Shown one piece after another: positions 1 to 8,134 of a stretch of DNA of 64,000 nucleotides (position 1 is the stretch's first letter; every line of letters begins with the position of its first letter). The notes under the pieces were generated by a model. The model was not told where the DNA came from. It was given only the letters and a program-made list of their open reading frames with translations, and made no database searches. This stretch comes from Agromyces cerinus (lineage in GTDB: Bacteria > Actinomycetota > Actinomycetes > Actinomycetales > Microbacteriaceae). The DNA lies in the NCBI RefSeq assembly GCF_016907835.1, contig NZ_JAFBCT010000001.1, forward strand, positions 3,534,001-3,598,000, written 5' to 3'. The position numbers and the translations under genes were made by a program.

Positions 1-1
1 C

Positions 2-424
2 GGGCAGAAGATCCGCCTGCGGGGCAAGGGCCAGCCCTCGCCTGACGGCGGTGAGCCCGGCGACATCGTGCTGACGGTGACGGTGCGCAAGCATCCGGTC
101 TTCGAGCGCGATGGCCTGAATCTCAGGGTCACCGTGCCCGTCACGTTCACCGAGGCGGCGCTCGGCGCGACCGTCGAGGTGCCGACGCTCGGTGGCGACC
201 CCGTGAAGGTGCGGGTCGCTCCCGGTACGCCGAGCGGCCGGGTGCTGCGGGTCAAGGGCCGCGGCGTGAAGACGTCGAAGGGCACCGGAGACCTCCTCGC
301 GGTCGTGCAGGTCGCCGTTCCCTCGCACCTCTCGAAGGAGGCGGAGGCGAAGCTCGAGGAGTTCGCCGCGCTGCTGCCCGACGAGAACCCCCGCGACGAC
401 CTGCTCGCGAAGGCGAAGGGCTAG
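2..424 (+). CDS. dnaJ: DnaJ-family co-chaperone, C-terminal part (5' end outside the window)
   Basis: The frame is open from the left edge and ends at TAG 422-424, giving the last 140 residues. They match the second C-terminal beta domain of class I/II DnaJ: the VRKHPVFERDG stretch, the beta strands around TEAALGATVEVPTL, and RVKGRGV. DnaJ delivers unfolded clients to DnaK and stimulates its ATPase in the cytoplasm. The hspR gene begins three bases downstream, as in the actinobacterial dnaK-grpE-dnaJ-hspR operon. The J domain and any zinc-finger region lie upstream, so DnaJ1, DnaJ2 and CbpA-like forms cannot be fully separated, but the neighbour favours the HspR-regulated copy. Confidence 0.9.
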   Translation, partial: GQKIRLRGKGQPSPDGGEPGDIVLTVTVRKHPVFERDGLNLRVTVPVTFTEAALGATVEVPTLGGDPVKVRVAPGTPSGRVLRVKGRGVKTSKGTGDLLAVVQVAVPSHLSKEAEAKLEEFAALLPDENPRDDLLAKAKG

Positions 425-427
425 GCC

Positions 428-850
428 GTGGAGATGAACGAGAGGAGCCCGCTCTTCGTCATCTCCGTTGCGGCCGAGCTCGCGGGCATGCACCCGCAGA
501 CGCTGCGGCAGTACGACCGGCTCGGGCTCGTCTCGCCGACCCGCACCGCGGGCAAGTCGCGGCGCTACTCGATGCACGACGTCGTGCAGCTCCGCGAGAT
601 CGCCCAGCTCTCGAGCGAGGGCGTGAGCCTCGAAGGCATCCGCCGGGTACTCGGCCTCGAAGACGAGGTCGCGACCCTGCGCGCCCGCGTGCGCGAACTC
701 GAGGGCGCGCTCGCCGACGAGATGCTGAACCGCCCGGGCCGTCGCGTCTTCGCGGCCGGTTCGGCCGGCGAGGTCATCTCGATGAAGGCCGGCACCCGCG
801 TGCGCCGTGAGAACGCGGTCGTCGTGTGGCGCCCGCTGGAACGCGAGTGA
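428..850 (+). CDS. hspR: HspR, MerR-family heat-shock repressor
   Basis: This 140-residue protein has a MerR-type winged helix near residues 9-60, with the HPQTLRQYDRLGLVSPTRT and RRYSMHDV patterns typical of HspR, followed by a coiled-coil dimerisation helix around residues 77-95. HspR represses chaperone genes by binding the HAIR element CTTGAGT-N7-ACTCAAG, assisted by DnaK. The GTG start at 428 is three bases after the dnaJ stop; an ATG at 434 is an alternative. A near-perfect HAIR lies at 35265-35285 before clpB, so this repressor probably controls that gene as well as its own operon. The last bases overlap the start of the next gene (GTGA). Confidence 0.93.
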   Translation: MEMNERSPLFVISVAAELAGMHPQTLRQYDRLGLVSPTRTAGKSRRYSMHDVVQLREIAQLSSEGVSLEGIRRVLGLEDEVATLRARVRELEGALADEMLNRPGRRVFAAGSAGEVISMKAGTRVRRENAVVVWRPLERE

Positions 851-1476
851 TCGCCGCTCCGGCGGCTCCTCCCTCCGCGGCAGTCGCGCGGTCCGCGGGA
901 CCGGTCGGCGTCTGGGCGCTGCCGCTCATCACCCTCGGCTTCGTGATCGGCGTGCTGCCCGCGCTCGTCTTCGTCGGCGTGCTCGTCGTCTTCACTGCCG
1001 TCGGCCTCGTCACGGGCGGCCTCGGCGGCGCCGCACTCGTCGGCTTCCTCGCGACGCTCGTCGGAGGCGGTGTGCTCGCTGAGCAGCCGTGGCTCGTCAT
1101 CCTGCCGATGCTCATCGGCGTCGCCGCATTCACCGCGGGCATCATCGGCAGCGTGACGGCACTGCGCCGCCGCGGCATCCCGGCACCGAACGCGGTGACC
1201 TGGTCTGCGGCGGCCATCGGTCTCGTGCTCCAGCTCCTCGTCAACGGAGCCGTCTACTTCGCCGTGCTCGTCGTGGCGTTGCTGATCGGCCCCGGACCGG
1301 TCGGCCTCGTCTTCTTCGGCGGCGAGCCCGTGCCGCTCACGATCTTCGTGCTCCTCGCGATCGTCGCGACCGCCGGGCTCGGCTGGCTGCTCTGGTCGCT
1401 CTTCGGGCGGGCGTTCGGCCGTCGGACGGCTGCTCAGCGACCCCAGGCGGAGGCCGGCGCCTCGATGACCTCGTAG
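847..1476 (+). CDS. Multi-pass membrane protein of unknown function
   Basis: The predicted protein has 209 residues and about five hydrophobic segments (roughly residues 22-50, 52-75, 82-102, 118-148 and 163-185), with a short Ala/Pro-rich N-terminus and a basic linker between the third and fourth. I chose the GTG at 847 because it overlaps the hspR stop in a GTGA junction, which suggests translational coupling and co-transcription with the heat-shock operon. No family is recognised. Its last 43 bases overlap the 3' end of the convergent gene on the other strand, an unusual antiparallel coding overlap. Confidence 0.7.
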   Translation: MIAAPAAPPSAAVARSAGPVGVWALPLITLGFVIGVLPALVFVGVLVVFTAVGLVTGGLGGAALVGFLATLVGGGVLAEQPWLVILPMLIGVAAFTAGIIGSVTALRRRGIPAPNAVTWSAAAIGLVLQLLVNGAVYFAVLVVALLIGPGPVGLVFFGGEPVPLTIFVLLAIVATAGLGWLLWSLFGRAFGRRTAAQRPQAEAGASMTS

Positions 1477-2165
1477 GGGCGCGAGCTCCAGTGGGTGCCG
1501 TAGCCGTAATGGCTCGACGCCCACGCCGATGCCCAGATCGCCTGCGCGGTGGCATCGGCCGAGTCGCCGCTGGCGAGCGCCGCATCGACCTCGGGGTAGC
1601 GACCCGACTGCAGGTTCTCGGCGGCGTAGTACGCGGCCTCGACGAGGGTCGGGTAACTGCCGAGACCAGATCCGCCGCCGGAGCCCTGCCCGTTGTTCAG
1701 CGGGTTGTTGCGGTTCCACCAGTTGTCGGCGCCGTTCTCCTGACGCATCCACCGCATCATGAAGGTGACGTTCTCTTCAGTCAGCGGCCACTCGCCCTCG
1801 ACGAGCACGAGCTTGGCCCAGTCGACGTTCGTGCCGCCGGCGACGAGCGTCTGCGCGCCGGTGGTCGCGACGTACGACTCGTGCGAGACGGTCGGGGCGG
1901 AGACATCCGACGCGACCCTGAGGTCTTGCACCTCGCCGAGGTGCGGTGCATCCGCCGCGGCGAACGGCAACAGGCCGCCGGGCTGCGGCAACGGTGCGAG
2001 GGCGAGCCCGGCGAGCAGGCCGAGCACCGAGAGCGTGGCGGCTGCGGTGAGCGATCGGCGGCGCGGACGCGCGCTTCTCGCCGTCGATCGCCGGGGACGC
2101 GTCACGGGCGTCGCGACCTCATGTCGCGCCGCCCGTCGTCCCCCGGCCCGTGCGTCCTGCATGCG
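1434..2165 (-). CDS. Secreted protein, possibly lysozyme/glucosaminidase-like
   Basis: The 243-residue protein starts with a long arginine-rich stretch and one hydrophobic signal or anchor segment (LTAAATLSVLGLLAGLAL), so it is exported or membrane-tethered. The C-terminal domain contains MRWMRQENG, then NNPLNNG and a small aromatic-rich region (YPTLVEAAYYAAENL). This resembles glucosaminidase/lysozyme-like folds in which a glutamate lies before an N-P-L-N turn. That assignment is tentative and based on pattern only. The start at 2165 (MQDARAGG) is a guess; upstream in-frame codons exist. It converges on and overlaps the preceding membrane-protein gene. Confidence 0.55.
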   Translation of the reverse strand, partial: RMQDARAGGRRAARHEVATPVTRPRRSTARSARPRRRSLTAAATLSVLGLLAGLALAPLPQPGGLLPFAAADAPHLGEVQDLRVASDVSAPTVSHESYVATTGAQTLVAGGTNVDWAKLVLVEGEWPLTEENVTFMMRWMRQENGADNWWNRNNPLNNGQGSGGGSGLGSYPTLVEAAYYAAENLQSGRYPEVDAALASGDSADATAQAIWASAWASSHYGYGTHWSSRPYEVIEAPASAWGR

Positions 2166-2276
2166 GCACCGAGGGTAGCAAACCCAGCAGGGAGCCGCAC
2201 CCAGCGAGGAAACGGCGGGAGGTCGCGGCTCGAGCACTGCAGTGCCGCCAGCCGACCGACCACGGTGCCGCCGAAC

Positions 2277-5024
2277 TCAGCGGATGCCGGTGGTCGCGGC
2301 GACGGGAGACCCGGCCAAGCGCCGCGCGAGCCGGCGACGCCGGAACCACTTGTCGCCCTCGACGACGACCAGGAGGATCAGCGTCAGCCCGATGCACTCC
2401 AGCCACTGCCAGCCCGTCAGCGACACCGTGCCGAGCATCCGCTGGAGCACGCCGATCTCGGTCGACGCGATGATGAGCAGGACCGGCCAGACCAGGATCT
2501 TCGCCACGGCCGCGATGGGCGCCAGCAGGCCCGACTCGGGCGTGCGGCGCATGAGCAGGGCGCTCAGCACGGTGGCGAAGCCGAGCACGACGTAGGCCAT
2601 CGTCATCGACGCGGTCGGCTCGACCGGGCTCGGGGCGTCGGGCCCCCAGAGCAGCGGCACGAGGGCGATCAGGAAGATGACGGCGCCGTAGACGAGCCAT
2701 TCCACGAGCGACACGGGGTTCACGACGCCGACCTTCGGATCGCGCGGCGGGTGGTTCATGATGCCCGGCGGGTTCGCGTCGGCGGCGATCGCGAACACCG
2801 CGAACAGGGCCACGAAGAAGTTGATGAACAGCACCTGGGCGGGGAACAGCGCGACGCCCTCGGCGATCGAGAACGCGCTCGCGGCGAGGAACAGCATGAT
2901 CAGGCTGAGGAGCTGCGTCATCTGGAAGCGCAGGTACGCAGTGATCTTCGAGTAGACGATGCGGCCGATCTCGACGGCGTGCACCAGGGTCGCGAAGTTG
3001 TCGTCGGTGAGCACGAGCTTCGCGGCCTGCTTCGTCACCTCGGATCCGGATCCCATCGCGACGCCGATGTTGGCCTGCTTGATCGCCGCCGCGTCGTTCA
3101 CGGCGTCGCCGGTCATCGCGACGATGGCGCCGTCGGCCTGCAGGAGGCGCACCAGCCGCAGCTTGTCGTCGGGCGTGACCCGGCCGAACACGTGCAGGTC
3201 GGGCAGGCGACCCGCCAGCTCGACGTCGTCCATCTGCTTGAGGTCGGCGCCGCTCACGGCCCCGGTGCCGAGTCCGAGCTCCGCGCCGATCGCCCCGGCG
3301 GTCACGGCGTGGTCGCCGGTGATCATGCGCACGTCGATGCCGGCGTTGTGCGCCACCGCGACCGCGTCCTTCGCCTCGGTGCGCAGCGGGTCGACGATGC
3401 CGACGATGCCGATGAGCACCAGGTCGGAGACCCAGCTCATCGGGTCGGCCGCGATGCGGCCCTCATCGCCGTCGTCGAGGAACCGTGCGGCGATCGCGAG
3501 CGTGCGGAGGCCGGTGGCCGACATGCGCTCGAGCTCCGTGGTGGCCGAGTCGGATGCCACGGGCACGACCTCGCGCTTCTCGTCGAGCATCGTCGTGCAG
3601 CGGCCGAGCACCACGTCGGGTGCGCCCTTCACGATGAGCACGAGCCGCTGCTCGCCGCGGAAGGGGATGCGCTGCAGGGTCGCCATGAACTTGTAGTCGG
3701 AGTCGAACGGCACCTCGGCGAGCCGGGGGTAGTCCTTGCGCGCCTGATCGGCGTCGATGCCGAGCCTCGCGGCGAGCACCACGAGCGCGGCCTCGGTGGG
3801 GTCGCCCACGACCTCGCCGTCGGCCGACACCGTCGCGTCGTTCGGCAGGCCGATCGCGAGCCCGAGCGTCGGCGCGTCGAGCGGTTCGTCGGACGTGCCG
3901 AGCACGCTGCCCTCGAACGAGTAGCCCTCGCCGGTGACCCGGTAGGTGCTGCCGCCGAGCCACGCGGTGCGCACCGTCATCTTGTTGAGGGTGAGGGTGC
4001 CCGTCTTGTCGGAGCAGATCGCGCTCGTCGCGCCGAGCGTCTCGACGTCGTTCAGCGACGTGACGATCGCACGCTCCTTCGCGAGCTTCGAGGCGCCCCA
4101 CGCGAGCAGGCTCTGCACGAACACCGGCAGGCCGGTCGGGATCGCGGAGATCGCGACGGCCGTGGCGAGGAAGAGCAGCTCGTCGAGGCTCTGCCCGCGG
4201 GCGAAGCCGATGATGACGATGACGAGCACGGCGCTCCACGCGATGATGCCGAGCACCTTCGTGAGTCCGTCGAGCTCGAGCTGCAGGGGCGACTTCTTGT
4301 CGCCGACCTGCGTGAGCAAGGAGGCGATGCGACCCATCTGGGTGCGCATGCCGGTCTCGACGACGACGATGCGCGCCGTGCCGCGGGTGACGGAGGTGTT
4401 CTGGAACACCATCGACGTGCGGTCGGCGAGCGCGGTGCCCGCGGTGTTCTCGGCCGGACCCTTCGGAATGGGCAGGGACTCGCCGGTGAGCGAGGACTCC
4501 TGCGTCTCGAGGTTCGCCGACCGGAGGATCCGTCCGTCGGCGGGCACGAGATCACCGGATTCCAGCTCGACGATGTCGCCGGGCACGAGCCCCGTCGCGT
4601 CGATCTGGAGCAGGACGCCATCGCGGATGACCCGTGCCTTCGGCGTCTGCAGCTTCGCGAGCGCGTCGACGCTGCGGCGGGCCTTCACCTCCTGCTGGGT
4701 GCCGGTGATGACGTTGAACAGCACCAGGACCGCCACGATGATCGCCGTCGTGACCTGCCCGATGAGCAGCGACACGATCGTCACCGCGATGAGCATGAGC
4801 GTCATGAGCTCGAGCACCTGGCTGAGCGCGATGCGCCAGACGTTCGGCGGCGGTGCGCTGTGCAGCGCGTTGGGCCCGGCCTCCGCCAGGCGCTTCGCCG
4901 CCTCTGCCGCGGGGAGCCCGCGTGACGGTTCGGTCTTCGCCTGCGCGATCACGTCGTCGGGGGCGAGCGCCCACCATTCGACGGCGTGCTCCTGCGGCGC
5001 GCTGTGCTGAGTTTCGATGGTCAA
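2277..5024 (-). CDS. P-type cation-transporting ATPase (P2-like)
   Basis: This 915-residue protein has the full P-type ATPase order: N-terminal cation-ATPase domain, TGES actuator loop at 180-183, M4 motif IPTGLP at 295-300, phosphorylation site DKTGT at 339-343, nucleotide-domain KGAPD at 466-470, the hinge TGDAVND at 638-644 and a C-terminal six-helix cation-ATPase domain. It couples ATP hydrolysis to cation movement across the membrane, probably Ca2+, Mn2+ or a similar ion. Two usually invariant positions differ: the hinge reads TGDAVNDAA instead of TGDGVNDAP, and M4 has IPTGLP instead of IPEGLP. The missing M4 glutamate makes SERCA-type calcium specificity doubtful. It is divergent from the methyltransferase gene at 5129. 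Confidence 0.9.
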   Translation of the reverse strand: MTIETQHSAPQEHAVEWWALAPDDVIAQAKTEPSRGLPAAEAAKRLAEAGPNALHSAPPPNVWRIALSQVLELMTLMLIAVTIVSLLIGQVTTAIIVAVLVLFNVITGTQQEVKARRSVDALAKLQTPKARVIRDGVLLQIDATGLVPGDIVELESGDLVPADGRILRSANLETQESSLTGESLPIPKGPAENTAGTALADRTSMVFQNTSVTRGTARIVVVETGMRTQMGRIASLLTQVGDKKSPLQLELDGLTKVLGIIAWSAVLVIVIIGFARGQSLDELLFLATAVAISAIPTGLPVFVQSLLAWGASKLAKERAIVTSLNDVETLGATSAICSDKTGTLTLNKMTVRTAWLGGSTYRVTGEGYSFEGSVLGTSDEPLDAPTLGLAIGLPNDATVSADGEVVGDPTEAALVVLAARLGIDADQARKDYPRLAEVPFDSDYKFMATLQRIPFRGEQRLVLIVKGAPDVVLGRCTTMLDEKREVVPVASDSATTELERMSATGLRTLAIAARFLDDGDEGRIAADPMSWVSDLVLIGIVGIVDPLRTEAKDAVAVAHNAGIDVRMITGDHAVTAGAIGAELGLGTGAVSGADLKQMDDVELAGRLPDLHVFGRVTPDDKLRLVRLLQADGAIVAMTGDAVNDAAAIKQANIGVAMGSGSEVTKQAAKLVLTDDNFATLVHAVEIGRIVYSKITAYLRFQMTQLLSLIMLFLAASAFSIAEGVALFPAQVLFINFFVALFAVFAIAADANPPGIMNHPPRDPKVGVVNPVSLVEWLVYGAVIFLIALVPLLWGPDAPSPVEPTASMTMAYVVLGFATVLSALLMRRTPESGLLAPIAAVAKILVWPVLLIIASTEIGVLQRMLGTVSLTGWQWLECIGLTLILLVVVEGDKWFRRRRLARRLAGSPVAATTGIR

Positions 5025-5043
5025 GGCGGACCCCCAGAAGTCA

Positions 5044-5058
5044 TGTCGACATTCGACA
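5044..5058. promoter_or_regulatory. Short palindrome between the ATPase and methyltransferase genes
   Basis: TGTCGA-CAT-TCGACA is a perfect six-base inverted repeat with a three-base centre, 19 bases upstream of the ATPase start and 70 bases before the methyltransferase. It could be an operator for either divergent gene. No regulator gene is adjacent, so this is only a candidate. Confidence 0.3.
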
Positions 5059-5128
5059 GGCTAGTCCGGCGGATGCTGCGAACGGGAGAGGAAGATGACA
5101 TCGATTCGACGCGTCGTACCCTTGGGGG

Positions 5129-6271
5129 ATGCCGATCGACCTCGACGCCCTGCGGCGTCACCCCGATGTCGAAGGTCCGGGGCTCGAGGCATCGGATGCC
5201 GCGGACCGGTTGATCCTCGACGAGGCCGCTGCGCTGATCGGCGAGGCGGGGCCGGGGGAGATCGTCGTGATCGACGACTCGTACGGGGCGCTCGCGCTCG
5301 CCGCAGCCGACGCCGGCGCGCGAGGCATCCGCGTGCACCAGGACCTCGTGACGGGGGAGCGGGCGCTCGCCGCCAACGCGGGCCGGTTCGGCCTCGAGGG
5401 CGAGGTGCGCTCGCTTCCGCTCGGCCCCGAGCTCGTCACGGGCGCTCGGCTCGTGCTCATGCGCCTGCCGCGCTCGCTCGACCGGCTCGACGAGGTGGCG
5501 GAGCTCATCGCGGCGCACGCGGACCCCGCGGTCGTGGTCGTCGCGGGCGGCCGGATCAAGCACATGTCGCTCGCGATGAACGACGTGCTCGGTCGCCGCT
5601 TCGGGCGGGTCGACGTGAGCCGCGCCCGACAGAAGTCGCGCGTGCTGCTTGCGCGTGATCCGGGCGGCACGACGCCCCAGACGGCCGAGACGGCACCCGG
5701 CTGGCCGCGCAGCACGCGACACGACGACCTCGGCCTGACGGTCGTCGCGCACGGCGGCGTCTTCGCCGGGACCGGGGTCGACATCGGCACCCGGTTCCTG
5801 CTCGCACAACTGGGCGACGCGGTTCCCGATGCTGACACCGCCGTCGACCTCGCGTGCGGCACGGGCGTCGTGGCGTCGTGGCTCGCGCGAACGCGACCCG
5901 GGCTGCAGGTCACCGCGACCGATCGTTCGGCATCGGCTGCGGCATCCGCTCGACTGACTGCGGCGGCCAACGGGGTCGCCGACCGCGTGCACGTCACCCG
6001 GGCCGACGGCCTCGAAGGGCTCGCCGACGCGAGCGAGCGCCTCATCGTGCTGAACCCGCCGTTCCACAGCGACGCGGCGATCTCGACCGGCATCGCCGCG
6101 CACCTCTTCGCCGACGCGGCGCGCGTGCTCGCCCCCGGCGGCGAGCTCTGGTGCGTCTGGAACTCGCACCTCGCCTATCGGCCGCTCCTCGAGCGGGTCG
6201 TCGGGCGCACCCGGCAGATCGCCCGGAACCCGAAGTTCACGGTCACGGCCTCACGGAGGGCCGCGACATGA
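5129..6271 (+). CDS. Class I SAM-dependent methyltransferase, RsmC/RlmG-like
   Basis: The 380-residue protein has the two-domain layout of RsmC/RlmG enzymes: a degenerate N-terminal methyltransferase-like half (about 1-190) and a catalytic C-terminal half. The C-terminal half has the SAM-binding motif VDLACGTGVV and the NPPFH motif that marks N2-guanine or amino methyltransferases acting on rRNA. It therefore most likely methylates a guanine in 16S or 23S rRNA; the exact base cannot be read from sequence. Its stop overlaps the ATG of the DUF817 gene (ATGA), the first link of a four-gene coupled chain. Confidence 0.8.
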   Translation: MPIDLDALRRHPDVEGPGLEASDAADRLILDEAAALIGEAGPGEIVVIDDSYGALALAAADAGARGIRVHQDLVTGERALAANAGRFGLEGEVRSLPLGPELVTGARLVLMRLPRSLDRLDEVAELIAAHADPAVVVVAGGRIKHMSLAMNDVLGRRFGRVDVSRARQKSRVLLARDPGGTTPQTAETAPGWPRSTRHDDLGLTVVAHGGVFAGTGVDIGTRFLLAQLGDAVPDADTAVDLACGTGVVASWLARTRPGLQVTATDRSASAAASARLTAAANGVADRVHVTRADGLEGLADASERLIVLNPPFHSDAAISTGIAAHLFADAARVLAPGGELWCVWNSHLAYRPLLERVVGRTRQIARNPKFTVTASRRAAT

Positions 6272-7239
6272 CCGAGGAGGCACCTGTCGTGACCGGTCAG
6301 CCCGGAGGGGCCGGCCGGGAGCACGAGCGGCAGCTCACCACGGTCGAGCGGGCCCTCGACCGCGGCGCGCATCGCCTGCTCGCGGGAGCGTCGGAACGCG
6401 GCATCCGTGCCGGGCTCATCGAGTTCCTCGTGTTCGGCGCGAAGCAGGCCTGGGCCTGCGTCTTCGGCGCCGCCCTGCTCGCCGTGATCGTCGCCGCCCG
6501 GCTCTGGTACCCCGACGACGCGGCGCTCGCGCGCAATGACGCCCTCACGATCGCCGCCGTCGTGATCCAGGTCGTGATGGTCGCGACGCGGCTCGAGTCG
6601 GGGCGCGAGCTCTGGGTCATCGTGCTGTTCCACATCACGGGCACGGTCATGGAGATCTTCAAGACCGACGTCGGCTCGTGGTCGTACGACGGAGACGGCG
6701 TGCTGCGCATCGCCGGCGTGCCGCTCTTCACGGGCTTCATGTACGCGGCCGTCGGGTCGTACATGGTGCGGGTCTACCGGCTCTTCGACCTCGGGTTCAC
6801 GCGGTACCCGCGGCGCTGGCTCACGGTCGTCGTCGCAGCGGCGATCTACGCGAACTTCTTCACGCACCACTTCATCATCGACCTGCGCTGGGTGCTCGTC
6901 GCGGCGGTGGTCGTGGTGTGGTGGCCGACCGTCATGCACTTCCGGGTCTGGCGGCGCACCCCGCGCATGCCGGTGCTCCTGAGCTTCGTGCTCGTCGCCC
7001 TCTTCATCTGGTTCGCCGAGAACATCGGCACGTGGGCGGGTGCCTGGCTCTACCCCGACCAGCTCGACGGCTGGCACCTCGTGTCGCCGTCGAAGCTCGT
7101 GTCCTGGTTCCTGCTGATGATCATCTCGGTGGTGCTGGTCACGCTCGTGTACCCGCCCCGCCCGCCGGCATCGGCCGACGCCGACGCCGACGCCGACGGG
7201 GTGCGGGCGGGCGCACATCGTGTCAGGCTTGGAGCATGA
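6268..7239 (+). CDS. DUF817 family integral membrane protein
   Basis: The protein has 323 residues: a charged cytoplasmic N-terminus of about 50 residues, then some seven to eight hydrophobic helices with the conserved ITGTVMEIFKTDVGSW and FFTHHFI patterns of DUF817. The function of the family is unknown. The ATG at 6268 overlaps the methyltransferase stop, and its own stop overlaps the clpS ATG at 7236. The C-terminal tail carries a run of alternating Asp-Ala from a (gccgac)n repeat near 7177-7199, a likely slippage-prone tract. Histidines and acidic residues in the membrane core could suggest metal or proton chemistry, but that is speculation. Confidence 0.85.
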   Translation: MTEEAPVVTGQPGGAGREHERQLTTVERALDRGAHRLLAGASERGIRAGLIEFLVFGAKQAWACVFGAALLAVIVAARLWYPDDAALARNDALTIAAVVIQVVMVATRLESGRELWVIVLFHITGTVMEIFKTDVGSWSYDGDGVLRIAGVPLFTGFMYAAVGSYMVRVYRLFDLGFTRYPRRWLTVVVAAAIYANFFTHHFIIDLRWVLVAAVVVVWWPTVMHFRVWRRTPRMPVLLSFVLVALFIWFAENIGTWAGAWLYPDQLDGWHLVSPSKLVSWFLLMIISVVLVTLVYPPRPPASADADADADGVRAGAHRVRLGA

Positions 7240-7526
7240 CCTCGACGCTCGAGCAACTCGACACCGAAGACGCCGTGCGCGCTTCGGTCGAGCTGCCCTG
7301 GCGCACGGTCGTGTGGGACGACCCCGTGAACCTCATGACCTACGTGAGCTACGTCTTCCGCAGCTACTTCGGGTTCCCGCGTGCCGAAGCCGAGCGGCTC
7401 ATGCTGCTCGTGCACACCGAGGGCCGCGCTTACGTGGCGACCGGCAACCGGGAGGCCATGGAGCGCCACGCCCAGGCGATGCACGGCTACGGCCTGCAGG
7501 CCACCGTCGAACGGGTCGAGCCGTGA
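7236..7526 (+). CDS. clpS: ClpS, adaptor of the Clp protease
   Basis: This 96-residue protein matches ClpS: WRTVVWDDPVNLMTYVSYV near residues 22-40, LMLLVHTEGRA in the middle and a C-terminal ATVERV strand. ClpS binds the N-domain of ClpA/ClpC and delivers N-end-rule substrates or alters substrate choice of the ClpCP protease in the cytoplasm. The ATG at 7236 overlaps the DUF817 stop, and its stop overlaps the GTG of the DUF2017 gene. The partner ClpC is not in this window; the ClpB at 35307 lacks an N-domain and so cannot be the usual partner. Confidence 0.92.
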   Translation: MTSTLEQLDTEDAVRASVELPWRTVVWDDPVNLMTYVSYVFRSYFGFPRAEAERLMLLVHTEGRAYVATGNREAMERHAQAMHGYGLQATVERVEP

Positions 7527-8014
7527 TCGTCGCGGGGCTCGGGGGCGGCGAGGGCGTGCGCATCGTGCTCGAGACCGAAGAGGCGATGCTGCTCTCGGAG
7601 CTCGCCGACCAGGTCGACTCGGTGCTGCTGCTCGGCGAGGCCGACGACCCTGCCCTCGGCCGGCTGCTGCCGAACGCGTACCCCGACGATCACGATGCCG
7701 CGCACGACTACACCCGCTACACGCGCGACAGCCTCGTCGACGGCAAGCGCCAGGCCGCCCAGCGGGTGCGCGACGCCACCGCGGTCGAGGAGCACGGCGG
7801 TGTCGTGCAGATCGAGCTCGACCAGTCCGAGGCGTGGGGCTGGCTGACCTTCCTCACCGACCTGCGGCTCATCCTCGCCGAGCGGGTCGGCATCGTCGAC
7901 GAAGACGAGGCCGATGCCGACGAGACGCGCGACGACTACCTGCGCGCGGCCTACGAGTGGGCCGGGTTCGTGCAGGGCTCGATGCTCGAGGTGCTCGACC
8001 CCATCAAGGGCTGA
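7523..8014 (+). CDS. DUF2017 family protein
   Basis: The 163-residue acidic protein belongs by sequence and position to DUF2017, which regularly follows clpS in Actinobacteria. It begins at GTG 7523 in a GTGA overlap with clpS. The visible pattern includes LLSELADQV near the N-terminus, DAAHDYTRYTRDSLVDGKR in the middle, and an acidic stretch before DYLRAAYEWAGFVQGS. Function is unknown; strict clpS linkage suggests a role in proteolysis or adaptor control. No signal peptide or membrane helix is seen. Confidence 0.85.
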   Translation: MIVAGLGGGEGVRIVLETEEAMLLSELADQVDSVLLLGEADDPALGRLLPNAYPDDHDAAHDYTRYTRDSLVDGKRQAAQRVRDATAVEEHGGVVQIELDQSEAWGWLTFLTDLRLILAERVGIVDEDEADADETRDDYLRAAYEWAGFVQGSMLEVLDPIKG

Positions 8015-8134
8015 GCGGCGCCGTCGGCGGGTCGTGCTTGGGCGGCGACCCCGATCGCTGGCATGCTGATGCCGAATCACCGTCGTCGTCGGCACAGCCG
8101 GAACCGCACGCGGTGCGCATCTCGAGGAGTGCCA

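Noticed and set aside
1089..4925. Very long plus-strand open frame across the P-type ATPase region
   Set aside because: It is opposite a gene with complete P-type ATPase motifs and is Arg/Ala-rich without any domain. It arises from high-GC codon bias.
7177..7199. Short CRISPR-like or functional repeat
   Set aside because: It is a simple (gccgac)n tract inside the DUF817 coding end with no spacers.
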